A stretch of 5,269 nucleotides of DNA from Marinospirillum sp. (GTDB lineage: Bacteria; Pseudomonadota; Gammaproteobacteria; Pseudomonadales; Halomonadaceae). The translations under genes were made by a program, and so were the position numbers. The notes beneath the pieces are model-generated. The model had not been told where the DNA came from and searched no databases. It worked only from the letters and a program-made list of their open reading frames with translations. The stretch covers positions 1 through 5,269 of the forward strand of contig SKOQ01000202.1 of the NCBI GenBank assembly GCA_007119985.1, in the 5' to 3' direction. Positions within the stretch are counted from its first letter, which is position 1. Each line of letters opens with the position of its first letter. Below are positions 4,870 to 5,269 of this stretch, piece by piece.

Positions 4870-5269
4870 TTACAGGCAATCTTGAACATGCATTTTGCTG
4901 TAAGGGCAAAGAAACTCAGCAGGTACGACATAGCCATTTTCTAAATATTCTTCCAAAGATGGAACATGCATTTCATGGTAAGCATCGAAAGCAATATCGT
5001 ATGTATTAAATTTCTTATTCACAAATCTATCATGCACTTCTTTGAAAAATACAATTTCATCTTGGGTTGCATAGCCCGGGTTTGGAGATAACGCTCTATA
5101 GCCATTTCCTTTCCAAAAAAGAAGCAACCCAGTACCTGCATCACAATATGGGTGGTTTAAAATCGCATAAAGGCTTTCTACCCCTTCATCACCCCAGTTA
5201 TAATGATCAGCAACTACATGCAACTCTTCTTTGCTCTGCAAGCATTCGATAGTGACTAACTCATCATCA
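4870..5269 (-). CDS. DUF4274-like protein, partial (5' end outside the window)
   Basis: On the minus strand the frame is open from the right edge to a TAA at 4872-4870, giving at least 132 residues; the true start lies beyond the window. The segment around residues 16-53 of this fragment (ELHVVADHYNWGDEG, then AILNHPYCDAGTGLLLFW) resembles DUF4274, a small domain of unknown function whose core carries an NYNWDDG-like motif followed by a CD-GTAL-FW motif. The remaining 80 residues are acidic and aromatic, with no signal peptide or membrane segment, suggesting a cytosolic protein. AT-rich base use differs from the zinc genes. An attC-like site begins 10 bases after the stop, so it is probably an integron cassette gene. 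Function is unknown. Domain assignment is from memory. Confidence 0.72.
   Translation of the reverse strand, partial: DDELVTIECLQSKEELHVVADHYNWGDEGVESLYAILNHPYCDAGTGLLLFWKGNGYRALSPNPGYATQDEIVFFKEVHDRFVNKKFNTYDIAFDAYHEMHVPSLEEYLENGYVVPAEFLCPYSKMHVQDCL

Noticed and set aside
4740..5009. Plus-strand 89-codon frame
   Set aside because: It overlaps the attC-like site and the 3' end of the DUF4274-like gene on the other strand, starts with TTG and has no recognisable motif.

Overview
The window looks like chromosomal DNA of a gammaproteobacterium. The evidence is Gram-negative secretion and outer-membrane signals, Zur-box-like operators of the gammaproteobacterial type, ribosomal paralogues very close to E. 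coli YkgM/YkgO, and integron cassette features like those of Vibrio and relatives. I cannot name the species. The region from about 285 to 4511 is of moderate GC. The right-hand 600 bases are visibly AT-richer.

Layout: (i) 1-259 is a mostly non-coding left flank with, at best, the last 16 codons of an unidentified gene and a short antisense protein-like stretch. (ii) 285-697 holds rpmE2-rpmJ2, the zinc-independent forms of ribosomal proteins L31 and L36, preceded by a Zur-like operator. (iii) 698-851 contains two small hairpins, a candidate promoter and a strong Zur-like operator. (iv) 852-2114 encodes a secreted, very His-rich outer-membrane protein. (v) 2170-2192 is a rho-independent terminator or attenuator. 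(vi) 2230-4511 is a tightly overlapping znuA-znuC-znuB zinc ABC importer. (vii) 4512-5269 carries integron-cassette-like material on the minus strand: a truncated, amber-interrupted cassette gene, a 97-bp attC-like site, and the 3' part of a DUF4274-like gene that runs off the right edge.

The genes from 285 to 4511 form a coherent zinc-starvation module. L31 and L36 variants that need no zinc would release zinc from ribosomes. The His-rich outer-membrane protein would collect or admit zinc at the cell surface. ZnuA would capture it in the periplasm and ZnuBC would import it. Two operators sharing the identical 10-mer GATATAACAT imply common Zur control. The last gene of this module stops exactly where a broken integron cassette begins, so the right junction looks like a rearrangement point. 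The most notable points are the TonB-less His-rich outer-membrane protein at the head of the importer operon, and the attC site with its decayed cassette abutting znuB.
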